Part shown: piece by piece, positions 43,278 through 52,087 of the stretch | Position numbering within the stretch: position 1 is the first letter of the stretch | Layout: every line of letters begins with the position of its first letter | NCBI GenBank assembly: GCA_034006985.1 | Contig: JAVERT010000005.1 | Coordinates: forward strand, 52,585-116,584 | Direction: 5' to 3' | Origin: Gudongella sp034006985 | GTDB taxonomy: Bacteria > Bacillota > Clostridia > Tissierellales > Tissierellaceae | DNA length: 64,000 bases | The notes under the pieces: generated by a model | Database searches by the model: none | Seen by the model: the letters and a program-made list of their open reading frames with translations, nothing else | What the model was told of the DNA's origin: nothing | Program-made: the position numbers and the translations under genes

Positions 43278-43320
43278 AATGGAAGTATATATGCTTCCAT
43301 TCATTTAGTTGTGTTATAAT
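43278..43320 (+). promoter_or_regulatory. TATAAT box with upstream inverted repeat
   Basis: TATAAT at 43315-43320 lies upstream of the EamA gene. AATGGAAG (43278-43285) and CTTCCATT (43294-43301) form an inverted repeat where a -35 box would be. No good -35 hexamer is seen, so an activator or repressor site is possible. Confidence 0.35.
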
Positions 43321-43349
43321 CTATATATTATATTTAGGAGGGCCTTTGG

Positions 43350-44246
43350 ATGGATAAGAAAAAAGTTAAAGCGGTTTTATTGTTACTTTTTACAGTTATG
43401 ATGTATGGATTGTCCTTTGTCAGTATTAAAATCTCCATGGTGGTATTCCCTCCAATTAGCATGGCTTTTTATAGATTCTTAATTGCTTGTTTTGTTCTTT
43501 ATCCTATTTTACAAAGATTAAGTCCTGGAGAAAAGCTTAAAAAAAAGAATATTCCTTTAATGGCAATCTCAGGAATTCTTGGGATAACATTGTATTTTTA
43601 TCTTGAGAATAACGGAGTGTTAAGAATTAGCTCTAACGACGCCTCAATTATTATAGCAATGATTCCTATAGCTGCCGCTATAGCTGAAAGTATCTTTCTT
43701 AAGAAAAAATTATCATTAATCTCATTATTAGCTATTTTCACTTCTATATTTGGAATTTATATGATTATTGGTGGAAAGTTAGATGGAGGAAGTGCTCTAG
43801 GATATCTTTATATGATTGGTGCGATTTTAGCTTTTACAGCTTTTTTAATTATAACAAAGCCATTATTTAATCTGTATTCGGATATTGCAGTTACCTTTTA
43901 TCAAGGATTATTTGGAACAATTGCCTTTATACCCTTTCTTTTGTTCGAAAAAGTTAGGTGGGAGCTATTAACCCCCACTATCTTATTTCACTTTTTATTT
44001 CTTGCAATAGGTTGCTCTGCTCTCGGTAATTATTTTTACCTTTATGCTTTAAATAATCTAAGTGTAGCCACCGCCGCAATATTTATGAACTTAATTCCAG
44101 TGTTTACATTTATATTTAGCTACTTTATTTTTGGAGACACATTATCATTGCCACAACTAGTTGGCGCAATGGTTGTAATTATTTCTGTAAGTATTGTAAC
44201 AATTCAAGATAGTAGATTAGCTAAAAAGAAACAGCTCCAGCTCTAA
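43350..44246 (+). CDS. EamA/DMT family transporter
   Basis: A 298-residue protein with ten predicted membrane segments as two EamA repeats. The first has MYGLSFVSIKISMVVFPPIS and YRFLIACFVLYP; the second has NLSVATAAIFMNLIPVFTFI. Family members export amino acids, metabolites or take up nucleosides; substrate not predictable. AGGAGGG precedes the ATG. Its stop codon lies in a repeat-derived terminator shared with the next, convergent gene. Confidence 0.88.
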   Translation: MDKKKVKAVLLLLFTVMMYGLSFVSIKISMVVFPPISMAFYRFLIACFVLYPILQRLSPGEKLKKKNIPLMAISGILGITLYFYLENNGVLRISSNDASIIIAMIPIAAAIAESIFLKKKLSLISLLAIFTSIFGIYMIIGGKLDGGSALGYLYMIGAILAFTAFLIITKPLFNLYSDIAVTFYQGLFGTIAFIPFLLFEKVRWELLTPTILFHFLFLAIGCSALGNYFYLYALNNLSVATAAIFMNLIPVFTFIFSYFIFGDTLSLPQLVGAMVVIISVSIVTIQDSRLAKKKQLQL

Positions 44247-44283
44247 AAACAAAAGGGACGGTTCTTTTTGTCCCTTTTGTTTT
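44246..44283. terminator. Bidirectional terminator made of a GGGACGGTTCTTTTTGTCC element
   Basis: A perfect 14-base stem (AAAACAAAAGGGAC / GTCCCTTTTGTTTT) with the loop GGTTCTTTTT, between two convergent stop codons. The dispersed element here doubles as the terminator. Confidence 0.85.
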
Positions 44284-44761
44284 ATTTTGCTCCACTAGAA
44301 TCTTGATATTTGCCTGTTATATGCTCTATATTGATTCCAAATACTCTGGTTGAAATTCCTGATTTCTCAATATATTTATAGCCTTCTTCTACAAAGTCTT
44401 TAGAATACTTACCTATTATAGCTTTAAGTGCTAGTATTTTTTCATCATCCTTTGATTCATAGGCCTGTCCAAATACAATTACACTTTTATAATCAGTATC
44501 AAACTCTGCTCTTAACAACTTCACATCGTCTACCACACAAAAACTTACTTTATCATTAACCTCTATATTATCTAGCTTTCCACCCTTAATTGCCGAATGA
44601 AAATATATTCTGTTATTGTAGTATACATAATTTAGAGGTGTTAGATACGGATAACCATTTTCACTTATGGTTCCAAGCACTCCATATTCTCCCCCTAATA
44701 GTAGCTCTTCACATGCTTGTTCATTCATAACTTTTTCTTTTCTTCTCATCTCTTTAAACAT
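44282..44761 (-). CDS. Pyridoxamine 5'-phosphate oxidase-like flavin protein (NimA-like)
   Basis: A 159-residue split-barrel flavin-binding protein. It shows the N-terminal RRKEKVMNEQACEELLLGGE block, LGTISENGYPYLTPLNYVYY and YFHSAIKGGKLDNI, which are the FMN-binding pattern of the NimA/pyridoxamine-oxidase-like group. AAAGGAG precedes the start and adjoins a dispersed element. Possible role: reduction of nitro or other small electrophilic compounds. Confidence 0.85.
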   Translation of the reverse strand: MFKEMRRKEKVMNEQACEELLLGGEYGVLGTISENGYPYLTPLNYVYYNNRIYFHSAIKGGKLDNIEVNDKVSFCVVDDVKLLRAEFDTDYKSVIVFGQAYESKDDEKILALKAIIGKYSKDFVEEGYKYIEKSGISTRVFGINIEHITGKYQDSSGAK

Positions 44762-44773
44762 AGTTTAATCTCC

Positions 44774-44802
44774 TTTTGGGACAGAAAGAACCGTCCCTTT
44801 TG
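44774..44802. repeat. Dispersed GGGACGG element
   Basis: TTTTGGGACAGAAAGAACCG plus TCCCTTTTG, an inverse copy with one changed base in the core. It lies between two co-directional genes and right before the ribosome site of the flavin protein gene. Confidence 0.8.
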
Positions 44803-44810
44803 TCTACCTA

Positions 44811-45755
44811 TTAGATTGGCCACTCTATAGTTTCTGGTTTCCTCAATTTTTGATGTTTAAATACTGGAATATTGTATTTGTCTCCAAGTATCCTAAGCTG
44901 TTCCTTATATGCACCTTTTAATCCATCATGCATTGCTATCCCTGAAATTTCACCTGCAATTGAATTTACGCAAAACTCCAGCTTTTCTTGCCCTGTATCC
45001 TTTTCATACTCTCCTGTTACTAGCCATTGATTTGGAATAATATGTGATATTCCATAACCATAGCTATCCCATGTATCAAATATTTCTGCTGAAAAACCTC
45101 TTTCGAAATGCTGACCTCCAGCACATAGAACATTCTTAAGTTTTAGTCCGTCTTCTTTAAATATTTCGGTTAGAGATTTCGCCAAGACTTTTACTGCTTG
45201 AGGATTCTTCCAACTTTGTTCACTGCTTCCAATTTCAATATCCATAATAGGCACAGGGTATTGTGGAATAAGTTCTGGACCACTATCCCCATACATCATT
45301 CCTGACCAATGGGTTGCCTCTGTTGTAACAGCAAAATCTTCTAAATTTTCTTCTACTCTATTTTTCTCCAATGCTACTAAAATATTATGCATAAATTGTG
45401 GATTAGCAGGACCGAAATTTCCTGAATCTACATCTCCCGTAGTATGCACCGAGAATATATGCTCTGGTGCATTTGCACCTTCATGCCATGTTACTATTCC
45501 AGCAACATCAAAATCTGAAAAATGCTCAAGCATGATTGGCAAATATCTATTATAATCATGACACAGGACTTTTTCTGTTCTTACAAAGTAGAATTCATCT
45601 CCTGCTTGATTTTTTTTCATAAGCACGGGTTTACCATCTACTATAATATTTGTTTCTATAAGCGTATTTAATTCGAGTAATGCTTTGAAAACTGGTGCTG
45701 CTACATGGTCAATATTCCCATCTGCTGCTAAATAAAATACAGCTCGTTTATTCAT
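44811..45755 (-). CDS. D-aminoacyl-tRNA deacylase, DTD2/GEK1 family
   Basis: A 314-residue protein of the archaeal/plant-type D-aminoacyl-tRNA deacylase family. VTTEATHWSGMMYG corresponds to the family EATHHGP block, and PIMDIEIGSSEQSWKNP to the FIEIGSxExxW block. VHTTGDVDSGNFGPANPQFM matches the HSPGN region. The second His of EATHH is Trp here. Expected job: removal of D-amino acids from mischarged tRNA. This enzyme type is rare in bacteria, which normally use Dtd1. AAAGGAGG precedes the start. Confidence 0.78.
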   Translation of the reverse strand: MNKRAVFYLAADGNIDHVAAPVFKALLELNTLIETNIIVDGKPVLMKKNQAGDEFYFVRTEKVLCHDYNRYLPIMLEHFSDFDVAGIVTWHEGANAPEHIFSVHTTGDVDSGNFGPANPQFMHNILVALEKNRVEENLEDFAVTTEATHWSGMMYGDSGPELIPQYPVPIMDIEIGSSEQSWKNPQAVKVLAKSLTEIFKEDGLKLKNVLCAGGQHFERGFSAEIFDTWDSYGYGISHIIPNQWLVTGEYEKDTGQEKLEFCVNSIAGEISGIAMHDGLKGAYKEQLRILGDKYNIPVFKHQKLRKPETIEWPI

Positions 45756-45766
45756 AGCCTGCCTCC

Positions 45767-45800
45767 TTTTGGGACAAAAAGAACCGTCCCTTTTGTTTTT
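45767..45800. repeat. Dispersed GGGACGG element
   Basis: TTTTGGGACAAAAAGAACCG plus TCCCTTTTGTTTTT. It touches the ribosome site of the deacylase gene on one side and the stop codon of the next gene on the other. Confidence 0.85.
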
Positions 45801-46110
45801 ATTCTTTTACATAGCCTCCGCATACACATACTGTGTCTGGGTCGAAACAGTATATTTCTTCTGCAAATAGAAATTTTCTCATTCCAATATAGATTTTACT
45901 TTTAGAATATTTAACTTCTTTATTTATATAGATGATGTAGTCTTCATTGTTTTCGACCTGGTATCCATCTTTTTTTGGTTTGCCAAAGCGTACAAATGGC
46001 AAATATGGTCCTGCACAACACACTTTTCTCATTGGTAAATCTATTGTTAATTCAGTTTTGTTTTTCTTTTTCAAATATTGTTTTAATGGCTCTGTTAAAA
46101 TCACTTCCAT
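45799..46110 (-). CDS. Small CC/Se-motif (HesB/IscA-like) protein
   Basis: About 103 residues. ATG at 46110 with AGAAGGTG before it is preferred over one further upstream. The RKVCCAGPYLPFVRFGKP segment carries the Cys-Cys pair of the CC/Se-motif family, in which some members have selenocysteine in place of the second Cys. A C-terminal VCVCGGY adds two cysteines. The fold is related to the iron-sulfur carrier IscA/HesB. Exact role unknown. Confidence 0.55.
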   Translation of the reverse strand: MEVILTEPLKQYLKKKNKTELTIDLPMRKVCCAGPYLPFVRFGKPKKDGYQVENNEDYIIYINKEVKYSKSKIYIGMRKFLFAEEIYCFDPDTVCVCGGYVKE

Positions 46111-46371
46111 ATTACACCTTCTTTTTAATGTTTTTTCAATTTTCAAATTATAATCTTAAAAATATTGTACCATAATAATTACATAATTGTCACCAAGGTC
46201 AACAAACTGATACGTCAAATTAACTCGAATTTTTTAGAATAGCAAAAATAATTTTCATATATAATAGCTTTATTTCACTCTTAGTGTTATGATTTTATTA
46301 AAATATTCTAAATTATTAAAATACAGGGCATTGGTACTAATCTTTGCCTTAAACGAAAGGAGATTCACATT

Positions 46372-47535
46372 ATGAATTATGTATTTATTTCTCCAAACTT
46401 TCCTACAAATTTTAAAAACTTTGCGATTGGCTTAAAGGCTGAGGGTGTAACTGTTCTTGGCATCGGCACAGAAAACTATGACAGCCTAGATATAGGTCTT
46501 AAGAATGCCTTAACAGAATACTACAAGGTTGATAATATGGATGATTACAATCAAATGCTTAGAGCTTGTGCTTTTTTGACTTTTAAACATGGTAAAATCA
46601 ACTATATTGAATCTCATAATGAATATTGGCTGGAGCTAGATGCGAGGCTCAGAACAGACTTTAATGTTCCAGGACTTAAAACTATAGATCTTCCAAAGAT
46701 TAAGCATAAGTCAATTATGAAAGATGTTTTTCGAAAAATTGGTGTCCCTGTAGCCAGAGGTAGTGTGGTAAAAACATTAGATGAAGCATTAGAACTTATA
46801 GCTGAGCTTTCCTATCCTATATGTGCTAAACCTAATCAGGGAGTTGGTGCAACAAATACTTACAAAATTAATAATGATGAAGACCTCCAATCATTTTTTA
46901 GGACTAAAACTAATGTGGATTATATTATAGAGGAATTTATTGATGGTGAAATTCATACTTTTGATGGATTTGTTGATAATACTGGAAATGTTGTAACAAT
47001 GTCTTCAATGATATATTCTAAAGGACTTATGGAGACTGTTAATCAGGATTTAGATAGTGTTTTTTTCATTCAAAGAGTTATTCCAGATGACTTAATTGAA
47101 ATTAGCAAAAAAATATTAAAAGCTTTTGATTTGAAAGCTCAATTTTTTCATCTTGAATATTTTAGATTGCTTAACGGAGATCTTGTAGCGCTTGAACTAA
47201 ATGCTCGACCACCTGGAGGCCTTTGTTTAGAGACCATTAATTATTCTATGGACGATGATATTTATAGACAATACGCTCATATGATTGCAGCTAAAACTAA
47301 TGGACCTATCTTAAATTCAAAACCTTATTACTGTGGATTTGTAGGTCTTAAACTTCACGCTTCACCTCCTATACATTATATGGAGGAAAACAGGGAAAAA
47401 TTTGGTGATTTGATAGTTTATGCAGCGCCTAACCCCCCACTTTTTAAAACGGTAATGGGAGATTATGCAGTTATACTTAGACATCCTAATTTAGATGAAC
47501 TTAAAAAAGCTATGAATTTTGTAAGAGAAAGATAA
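46372..47535 (+). CDS. ATP-grasp carboxylate-amine ligase family protein
   Basis: A 387-residue ATP-grasp enzyme. The N-terminal pre-ATP-grasp domain starts NYVFISPNFPTNFKNFAIGL. SYPICAKPNQGVGATNTYKI is the nucleotide-binding loop with lysine. DYIIEEFIDGEIHTFDGF and LVALELNARPPGG carry the metal ligands. It would join a carboxylate to an amine via an acyl phosphate; substrates unknown. AAAGGAG precedes the start. It stands alone in its transcription unit, closed by a strong palindrome. Confidence 0.85.
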   Translation: MNYVFISPNFPTNFKNFAIGLKAEGVTVLGIGTENYDSLDIGLKNALTEYYKVDNMDDYNQMLRACAFLTFKHGKINYIESHNEYWLELDARLRTDFNVPGLKTIDLPKIKHKSIMKDVFRKIGVPVARGSVVKTLDEALELIAELSYPICAKPNQGVGATNTYKINNDEDLQSFFRTKTNVDYIIEEFIDGEIHTFDGFVDNTGNVVTMSSMIYSKGLMETVNQDLDSVFFIQRVIPDDLIEISKKILKAFDLKAQFFHLEYFRLLNGDLVALELNARPPGGLCLETINYSMDDDIYRQYAHMIAAKTNGPILNSKPYYCGFVGLKLHASPPIHYMEENREKFGDLIVYAAPNPPLFKTVMGDYAVILRHPNLDELKKAMNFVRER

Positions 47536-47540
47536 AATAC

Positions 47541-47602
47541 AAAAAACAAAAGGGACGGTTCTTTTTGTCCTAGGACAAAAAGAACCGTCCCTTTCGTTTT
47601 GC
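47541..47602. terminator. Long palindrome of two opposed GGGACGG elements
   Basis: Two copies head to head around a central CCTAGG: GGGACGGTTCTTTTTGTCC then its exact inverse. The inner 46 bases (47549-47594) are a perfect palindrome; one mismatch extends it to 62. Convergent genes stand on both sides, so it should end transcription from both. Confidence 0.85.
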
Positions 47603-47616
47603 TTTCGTTTTGAATC

Positions 47617-48921
47617 TTATAGGATATTTTTTAGCACTTCGTCTTTAAAGTAGTATATTGAGTCTCCATAATCTTCAGTATATATCCAGAGTTCTATATC
47701 GCTAAATTTTGTTGTTAATTTTGTTGTTTGATCTGGTTTCATCTTAAACTGCACTAGTAGCATATCTTGAGTCATCCCTGTCCAAGGCATATTCTCTTCT
47801 ACTCTCTTCCAAGTTTTTACATCCCAATCAAATAATATACCTGGGCTTTTTTCTAGAACAGTATATATTTTATCTGAATCTCTGTTAAATACTGCTTCAT
47901 TAAGTGTGTTAAACGAAATCACAGCATCATATCTATCGTTAATTTCTACTTTAAATAGTGTGTCTTTCGCTTCAATTTCTTTCTCATCCAACATACTTTC
48001 ATCTATCATAGAATTTAATATTGAATTTTGCGTGCCAATTGCTTTTTTCCAAGCTTCGAGATCAAAATATTGTTCATTTATCTTAACTTTTACATAATTT
48101 CCAACTTCTGAGGTTTCTTCTATATCACTTAAATCTAAACGTTCGAGGTCTTGTTCTAGGTATATAGGATTTGTTCGATCCCATTTAGCTAGTTCATCTA
48201 TATATATCCAATATGTGTCCCCTATAAATGATGACTTCTGTGACCAAGTCGACCCGTAATCTTTAAGTTTAAAATCTGGTACATTTTGAACTAGTGATCC
48301 ATCTTTTTTAAATAGATTTACAAAGGTTACATTGTGATTTTCTCCTGTGTATCTAAACTCTTTTGTTTTCTCACCATTTATATACTTATTTTGATATTCC
48401 TTATATGGTTTTATTGCTTCAAACCCTCCATATCTCCACTCAACTATAGGTGATTTACTCAGTAGAATAAGCTGAGATTCTCCATTCCAAACTACATTGT
48501 AATCCATACGCTCTGATAAAAATCTTAGTGGTACCAATGTACTTCCACCAATAATCTGAGCTGGAACATCTAGGTCATAAGCTAATCCATTTAGAACAGC
48601 TTTGTTGCTATCTATCACAAATGTTATATCCATCGCTTCATTTCTTCCTCTTGCTGAACGCAAAGAGTCATTCCAGGTTACCGTTAAACCAAATGATTCA
48701 AATATTTTTCTCATTGGTACTAAAACTCTACCATTTACAATCTGTGGTGCTACATCAAATTCTAGTTGGTCTCCCTCCAAAATTACTCTAATTTCGCTTC
48801 CTTTTGTATAATCGATATTATCAAATGGGCTTTCTAATTGTGCTTGCACCCCTAGTGGTGAAAACAACATCACTAGAATTAGCGTAAAACTGGTTATAAT
48901 TATTTTAGTGTTTTTTACCAT
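47617..48921 (-). CDS. Exported copper amine oxidase N-terminal-like (stalk) domain protein
   Basis: A 434-residue secreted protein with signal peptide 1-27 (cleavage after VQA). Residues about 40-155 hold the beta-strand domain named after the copper amine oxidase N terminus: NGRVLVPMRKIFESFGLTVT and GSTLVPLRFLSERMDYNVVW are its two repeats. It is a common cell-wall-binding module in Clostridia. The remaining 280 residues are not recognised. No catalytic motif seen. Confidence 0.75.
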   Translation of the reverse strand: MVKNTKIIITSFTLILVMLFSPLGVQAQLESPFDNIDYTKGSEIRVILEGDQLEFDVAPQIVNGRVLVPMRKIFESFGLTVTWNDSLRSARGRNEAMDITFVIDSNKAVLNGLAYDLDVPAQIIGGSTLVPLRFLSERMDYNVVWNGESQLILLSKSPIVEWRYGGFEAIKPYKEYQNKYINGEKTKEFRYTGENHNVTFVNLFKKDGSLVQNVPDFKLKDYGSTWSQKSSFIGDTYWIYIDELAKWDRTNPIYLEQDLERLDLSDIEETSEVGNYVKVKINEQYFDLEAWKKAIGTQNSILNSMIDESMLDEKEIEAKDTLFKVEINDRYDAVISFNTLNEAVFNRDSDKIYTVLEKSPGILFDWDVKTWKRVEENMPWTGMTQDMLLVQFKMKPDQTTKLTTKFSDIELWIYTEDYGDSIYYFKDEVLKNIL

Positions 48922-49008
48922 AATCTCCCCTCCAAATATATAATGATTTCTCTATATTATATATTTACCCTTATTTTTGTATTTTTCTCACATAATATCG
49001 TTTGGCAA

Positions 49009-49038
49009 AACAAAACCGGCCATATGGCCGGTTTTGTT
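49009..49038 (-). terminator. Terminator after the sigI-rsgI operon
   Basis: A perfect 30-base palindrome with arms AACAAAACCGGCC and GGCCGGTTTTGTT around ATAT. It is placed ten bases after the rsgI stop and T-rich on the minus strand. Confidence 0.85.
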
Positions 49039-49047
49039 ACTTTGTTG

Positions 49048-50073
49048 TTATTTGTTTCCATTTCCACTACTATTACTGTTTCCATTTCCATTGGAATTAC
49101 TATTACTTTCCTTTTCGTTGTTTTGCTCTAATTCTTTCTCTTGTTCTATGTTTTTATCTTTCTCATCTTGGTCTCTAACTTGATCCTGGTCTTTAACTGG
49201 GTCCTGAACTTGGTCTTGATCTCTAATTTGGTCTTGATCTTTAACTGGATCATGAACTTGATCTTGGTCTCTAATTTGATCTTTGTCCTGACTTTGATCC
49301 TCTTCGTTAAATTTTACACCATTCTTCTCGCCTTTTTGATTTGAGTAAATTTGCATAATCTCTTGATTTGACATTCCAATATACTCATCCATTTCATCCT
49401 CATCATCAGGATCAATCTCAAGATTACGGGTTATTAAATTATATTTTCCAGGAGTTATATTAAGTTCTCTAGCAGCTTGAACCTTTTCATAACCCATTCC
49501 ATTTGTTATAACTTTATCTTCATCATTGTTTGTATTTTCTTCTCTTTCTCTTTCTCGCTCTTCTTTCGCTAATTCATTATTATTGTCTTCATTATCTTGG
49601 ATTCTTTCTCTTATTTGAGTAGCAAGTTTTTCTGCTTTATCTTCATCCTTTGCAACTGTTGTAACTAAACTCACATCGTCACTTTCAAGGCCAAGCTCAT
49701 CTAGTATTATTTCTAAAGCTTCCATTATATCCATTCCTTCAAAATTAAAATCTTCAAGGTCTTCTTCATACTCTCCAAGGTCTATAGATAATATGTCTTT
49801 AGATCTATTAACTTCTATACTAATTTCATCTTCCCCTTCAACTATAACTTCATAAGCTTTAGAAGCATTCGCCCACGTACCTGTACCAATCATTGCAAAT
49901 ATAAGTAATGCTGCAACAAGTGTACTCAATTTGGTCCTTAGTGATACTTTGCTTTCTTTCATCTCAATTACCCCTCCTATATAATAGTTATCATTTTTCA
50001 TTTTTTCGATGGTTCCGTCATCCTTCATAATTACAACATAATCTCCTTTTACTTCCAATACAACTGCTTTCAT
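49048..50073 (-). CDS. rsgI: RsgI-like anti-sigma factor with acidic repeat tail
   Basis: A 341-residue membrane protein. The N-terminal cytoplasmic RsgI domain (1-45, MKAVVLEVKGDYVVIMKDDG) binds SigI. One membrane segment (49-68) follows, then an extracellular beta domain (72-165). A charged region follows and then a 16-residue tandem repeat rich in Asp/Gln/Arg (DQDQIRDQDQVQDPVK, residues 260-304) and an Asn/Ser/Gly tail. Family members that sense polysaccharides carry carbohydrate-binding modules at this end; none is present. It is translationally coupled to sigI (TAATG). Confidence 0.88.
   Translation of the reverse strand: MKAVVLEVKGDYVVIMKDDGTIEKMKNDNYYIGGVIEMKESKVSLRTKLSTLVAALLIFAMIGTGTWANASKAYEVIVEGEDEISIEVNRSKDILSIDLGEYEEDLEDFNFEGMDIMEALEIILDELGLESDDVSLVTTVAKDEDKAEKLATQIRERIQDNEDNNNELAKEEREREREENTNNDEDKVITNGMGYEKVQAARELNITPGKYNLITRNLEIDPDDEDEMDEYIGMSNQEIMQIYSNQKGEKNGVKFNEEDQSQDKDQIRDQDQVHDPVKDQDQIRDQDQVQDPVKDQDQVRDQDEKDKNIEQEKELEQNNEKESNSNSNGNGNSNSSGNGNK
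49162..49296 (-). repeat. 48-base coding tandem repeat in rsgI
   Basis: Nearly three copies of a 48-base unit coding for DQDQIRDQDQVxDPVK. Length variation by slippage would change the outer domain of RsgI. Confidence 0.75.
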
Positions 50074-50744
50074 TAGATTTTACCTCCTTTAATATACCTT
50101 AAGTACTCTGAAAGATACGGATAATCACCAACCAGTATTTCTACCACTGCTATTATATATTTACGATGTCTCTCTATAATTTTTCGGGGTACCCCTGAAT
50201 TTTTTTCTATTATTTTAACCGGTAGAAGAAATGAACTTTGAAGTTCTGTAATCAGAATCGGATTGTCTATAATATAGTTGATTATAATTTTACAGGCCAT
50301 TTTTGTCTTATCTGCTTTAGGTGACTGTTTTTCTATATCCATAAAAGAGAATCCATATTTTTTTAAAGTGTCTCCTACTGCTTCAATTTCTAGTCTTAGA
50401 TTTTCTTCATGATGAGTATTTGTTGCCTTTTCTTCATAAGCTTCAACATGAACTTCAGGGCCAAATTTGCCATTTGTTCTAAACCAATCAATTAACCTAC
50501 TTCTAATAATCATTTCAGCAAATGACACAAAGCTTCCTTTTTCGATATCATATTTTTCAATAGCCTCCAAATATGCAGATAGTGCTATTGACCATTCATC
50601 ATCACTTTTAGATACAAAATGTTTAGTGGTTTTTGATGCATTTTTAATTATAAAACCCTCCTGAGAAATAATAAATTCCTCTAAAGCTTTTTTATCTTTT
50701 CTTATATCAATTATCTGCTTGTCAAGCTCTCGCATTTTATACAT
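50073..50744 (-). CDS. sigI: RNA polymerase sigma factor SigI
   Basis: A 223-residue sigma-70 family protein. DEWSIALSAYLEAIEKYDIE and GSFVSFAEMIIRSRLIDWFR form the region 2 core typical of SigI. The C-terminal SGVPRKIIERHRKYIIA replaces region 4. An AGGAGA-type site precedes the start, and rsgI overlaps by one base. SigI proteins control cell-wall or polysaccharide genes and are held by the membrane-bound RsgI until a signal arrives. Confidence 0.9.
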   Translation of the reverse strand: MYKMRELDKQIIDIRKDKKALEEFIISQEGFIIKNASKTTKHFVSKSDDEWSIALSAYLEAIEKYDIEKGSFVSFAEMIIRSRLIDWFRTNGKFGPEVHVEAYEEKATNTHHEENLRLEIEAVGDTLKKYGFSFMDIEKQSPKADKTKMACKIIINYIIDNPILITELQSSFLLPVKIIEKNSGVPRKIIERHRKYIIAVVEILVGDYPYLSEYLRYIKGGKI

Positions 50745-50839
50745 CTCCTTGTATAGCTCTGTAATTATATTATATCAACTAAAATCTGAGATATTATTAT
50801 TTTTGTATAACAGATAATTTACTAATTACTGAATCAAAA

Positions 50840-50866
50840 AAACCAAGTAAAATAATTACTTGGTTT
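50840..50866 (-). terminator. Intrinsic terminator of the AEC transporter gene
   Basis: An 11-base stem (AAACCAAGTAA / TTACTTGGTTT) with a five-base loop, ending on the minus strand in GGTTTTTTTG. Confidence 0.85.
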
Positions 50867-50910
50867 CTACATATAATGTTTAAAATTAGCAAAATAACCA
50901 TCACCTATAC

Positions 50911-51840
50911 TTAAGCAGGAATTAATTGGAACACGGTAAATATTACTAAAGATATGGTTAAAAGACTTATTATGGTTGATGTAAAAACTGCCTGGGCTGC
51001 AAATTTTGGTTCATTATCTAATTCTATGGCAGATAATACTACATTTACGGCTGTAGGTGCTCCCATTGCTATTACTAGTACCCTTGCAACCATGCCAGTA
51101 ACTCCTAGTATTGATACTACTATAAAGCCTATTACTGGAGCTACTATAAGCCTAATAAAGTTTGAAAGGTATAATCTTTTGCTCTTAAAATTAAATTTAG
51201 TTTCTGCTAACTGAGCTCCGAGCGTCAATAGTGCTACTCCTGAATAGCTGTCTGCTATAATACTCATTGAATCCCAAATAGGATTCCATATTTTAATCCC
51301 TGACGTCTTCATTATTACTGCAATTATCATTACATATATAAGTGGCATTTTCAAAACATACATAAGTGCCTTTTTAGGACCTCTTTTACCTGCACCTGCT
51401 GTAAATATACCTATAGTAAAAAATATAATATTTTGCACCATCATTATTATAACCTGAACAGAAATTGCCAAGGGGTCATTAAATAACAGCTGCATCAATG
51501 GCAAACTATAATTGCCAGCATTAAAATAGGTTGATGTATTTACAAATACGCTGGTTTCAGATTGAGTGTATCCTCTGAATTTTGAAATCAATAATGAAGT
51601 AGTCATAACTAAAAACATTACTATAACAGCAAATACAATTACGGTTCTTACAATACTTACACTAAGCTCACTTTCGTATATCTTTACAAATAACATTGAT
51701 GGCATAAGTAAATAAAACTGTAACTTAGTCAGAGTCTTTATATCTATATGGAATACTCTGTTAATTGCTATCCCTGCTAAAATTATTAAAAATATAGTTA
51801 TTATTACGTTTATAAATGAAAAATCAAAAACTGTCATCAT
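50911..51840 (-). CDS. AEC family transporter (auxin efflux carrier-like)
   Basis: A 309-residue protein with about ten membrane segments. FLIILAGIAINRVFHIDIKT and LTKLQFYLLMPSMLFVKIYE at the start, NYSLPLMQLLFNDP in the middle, and PTAVNVVLSAIEL in the second half fit the AEC family. Such proteins usually export or import small organic acids such as malate. Single gene with its own terminator. Confidence 0.85.
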   Translation of the reverse strand: MMTVFDFSFINVIITIFLIILAGIAINRVFHIDIKTLTKLQFYLLMPSMLFVKIYESELSVSIVRTVIVFAVIVMFLVMTTSLLISKFRGYTQSETSVFVNTSTYFNAGNYSLPLMQLLFNDPLAISVQVIIMMVQNIIFFTIGIFTAGAGKRGPKKALMYVLKMPLIYVMIIAVIMKTSGIKIWNPIWDSMSIIADSYSGVALLTLGAQLAETKFNFKSKRLYLSNFIRLIVAPVIGFIVVSILGVTGMVARVLVIAMGAPTAVNVVLSAIELDNEPKFAAQAVFTSTIISLLTISLVIFTVFQLIPA

Positions 51841-52087
51841 CCATCTCCAGAATATATATTTTAAACAAGTTTCTTATAATTCTACACTCTACCTATTATA
51901 ACAGTTTATTAAAACATTTTAAATAGAAGATTCTACTTACTACAATAAACTACAAGGACTCTTTTATGACTTTAAAACTTGTCAATATCCGTGCCATGTA
52001 TTTTTTTATGTAATGCGTTAATCCATAAAATCTAGTATAATAAAGGCATGATTATGATTAAATACTAACAATCAAGGAGGGTGCAAA

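Noticed and set aside
49162..49296. Tandem repeat as a possible CRISPR or satellite
   Set aside because: It is an in-frame coding repeat with a 48-base period inside rsgI.
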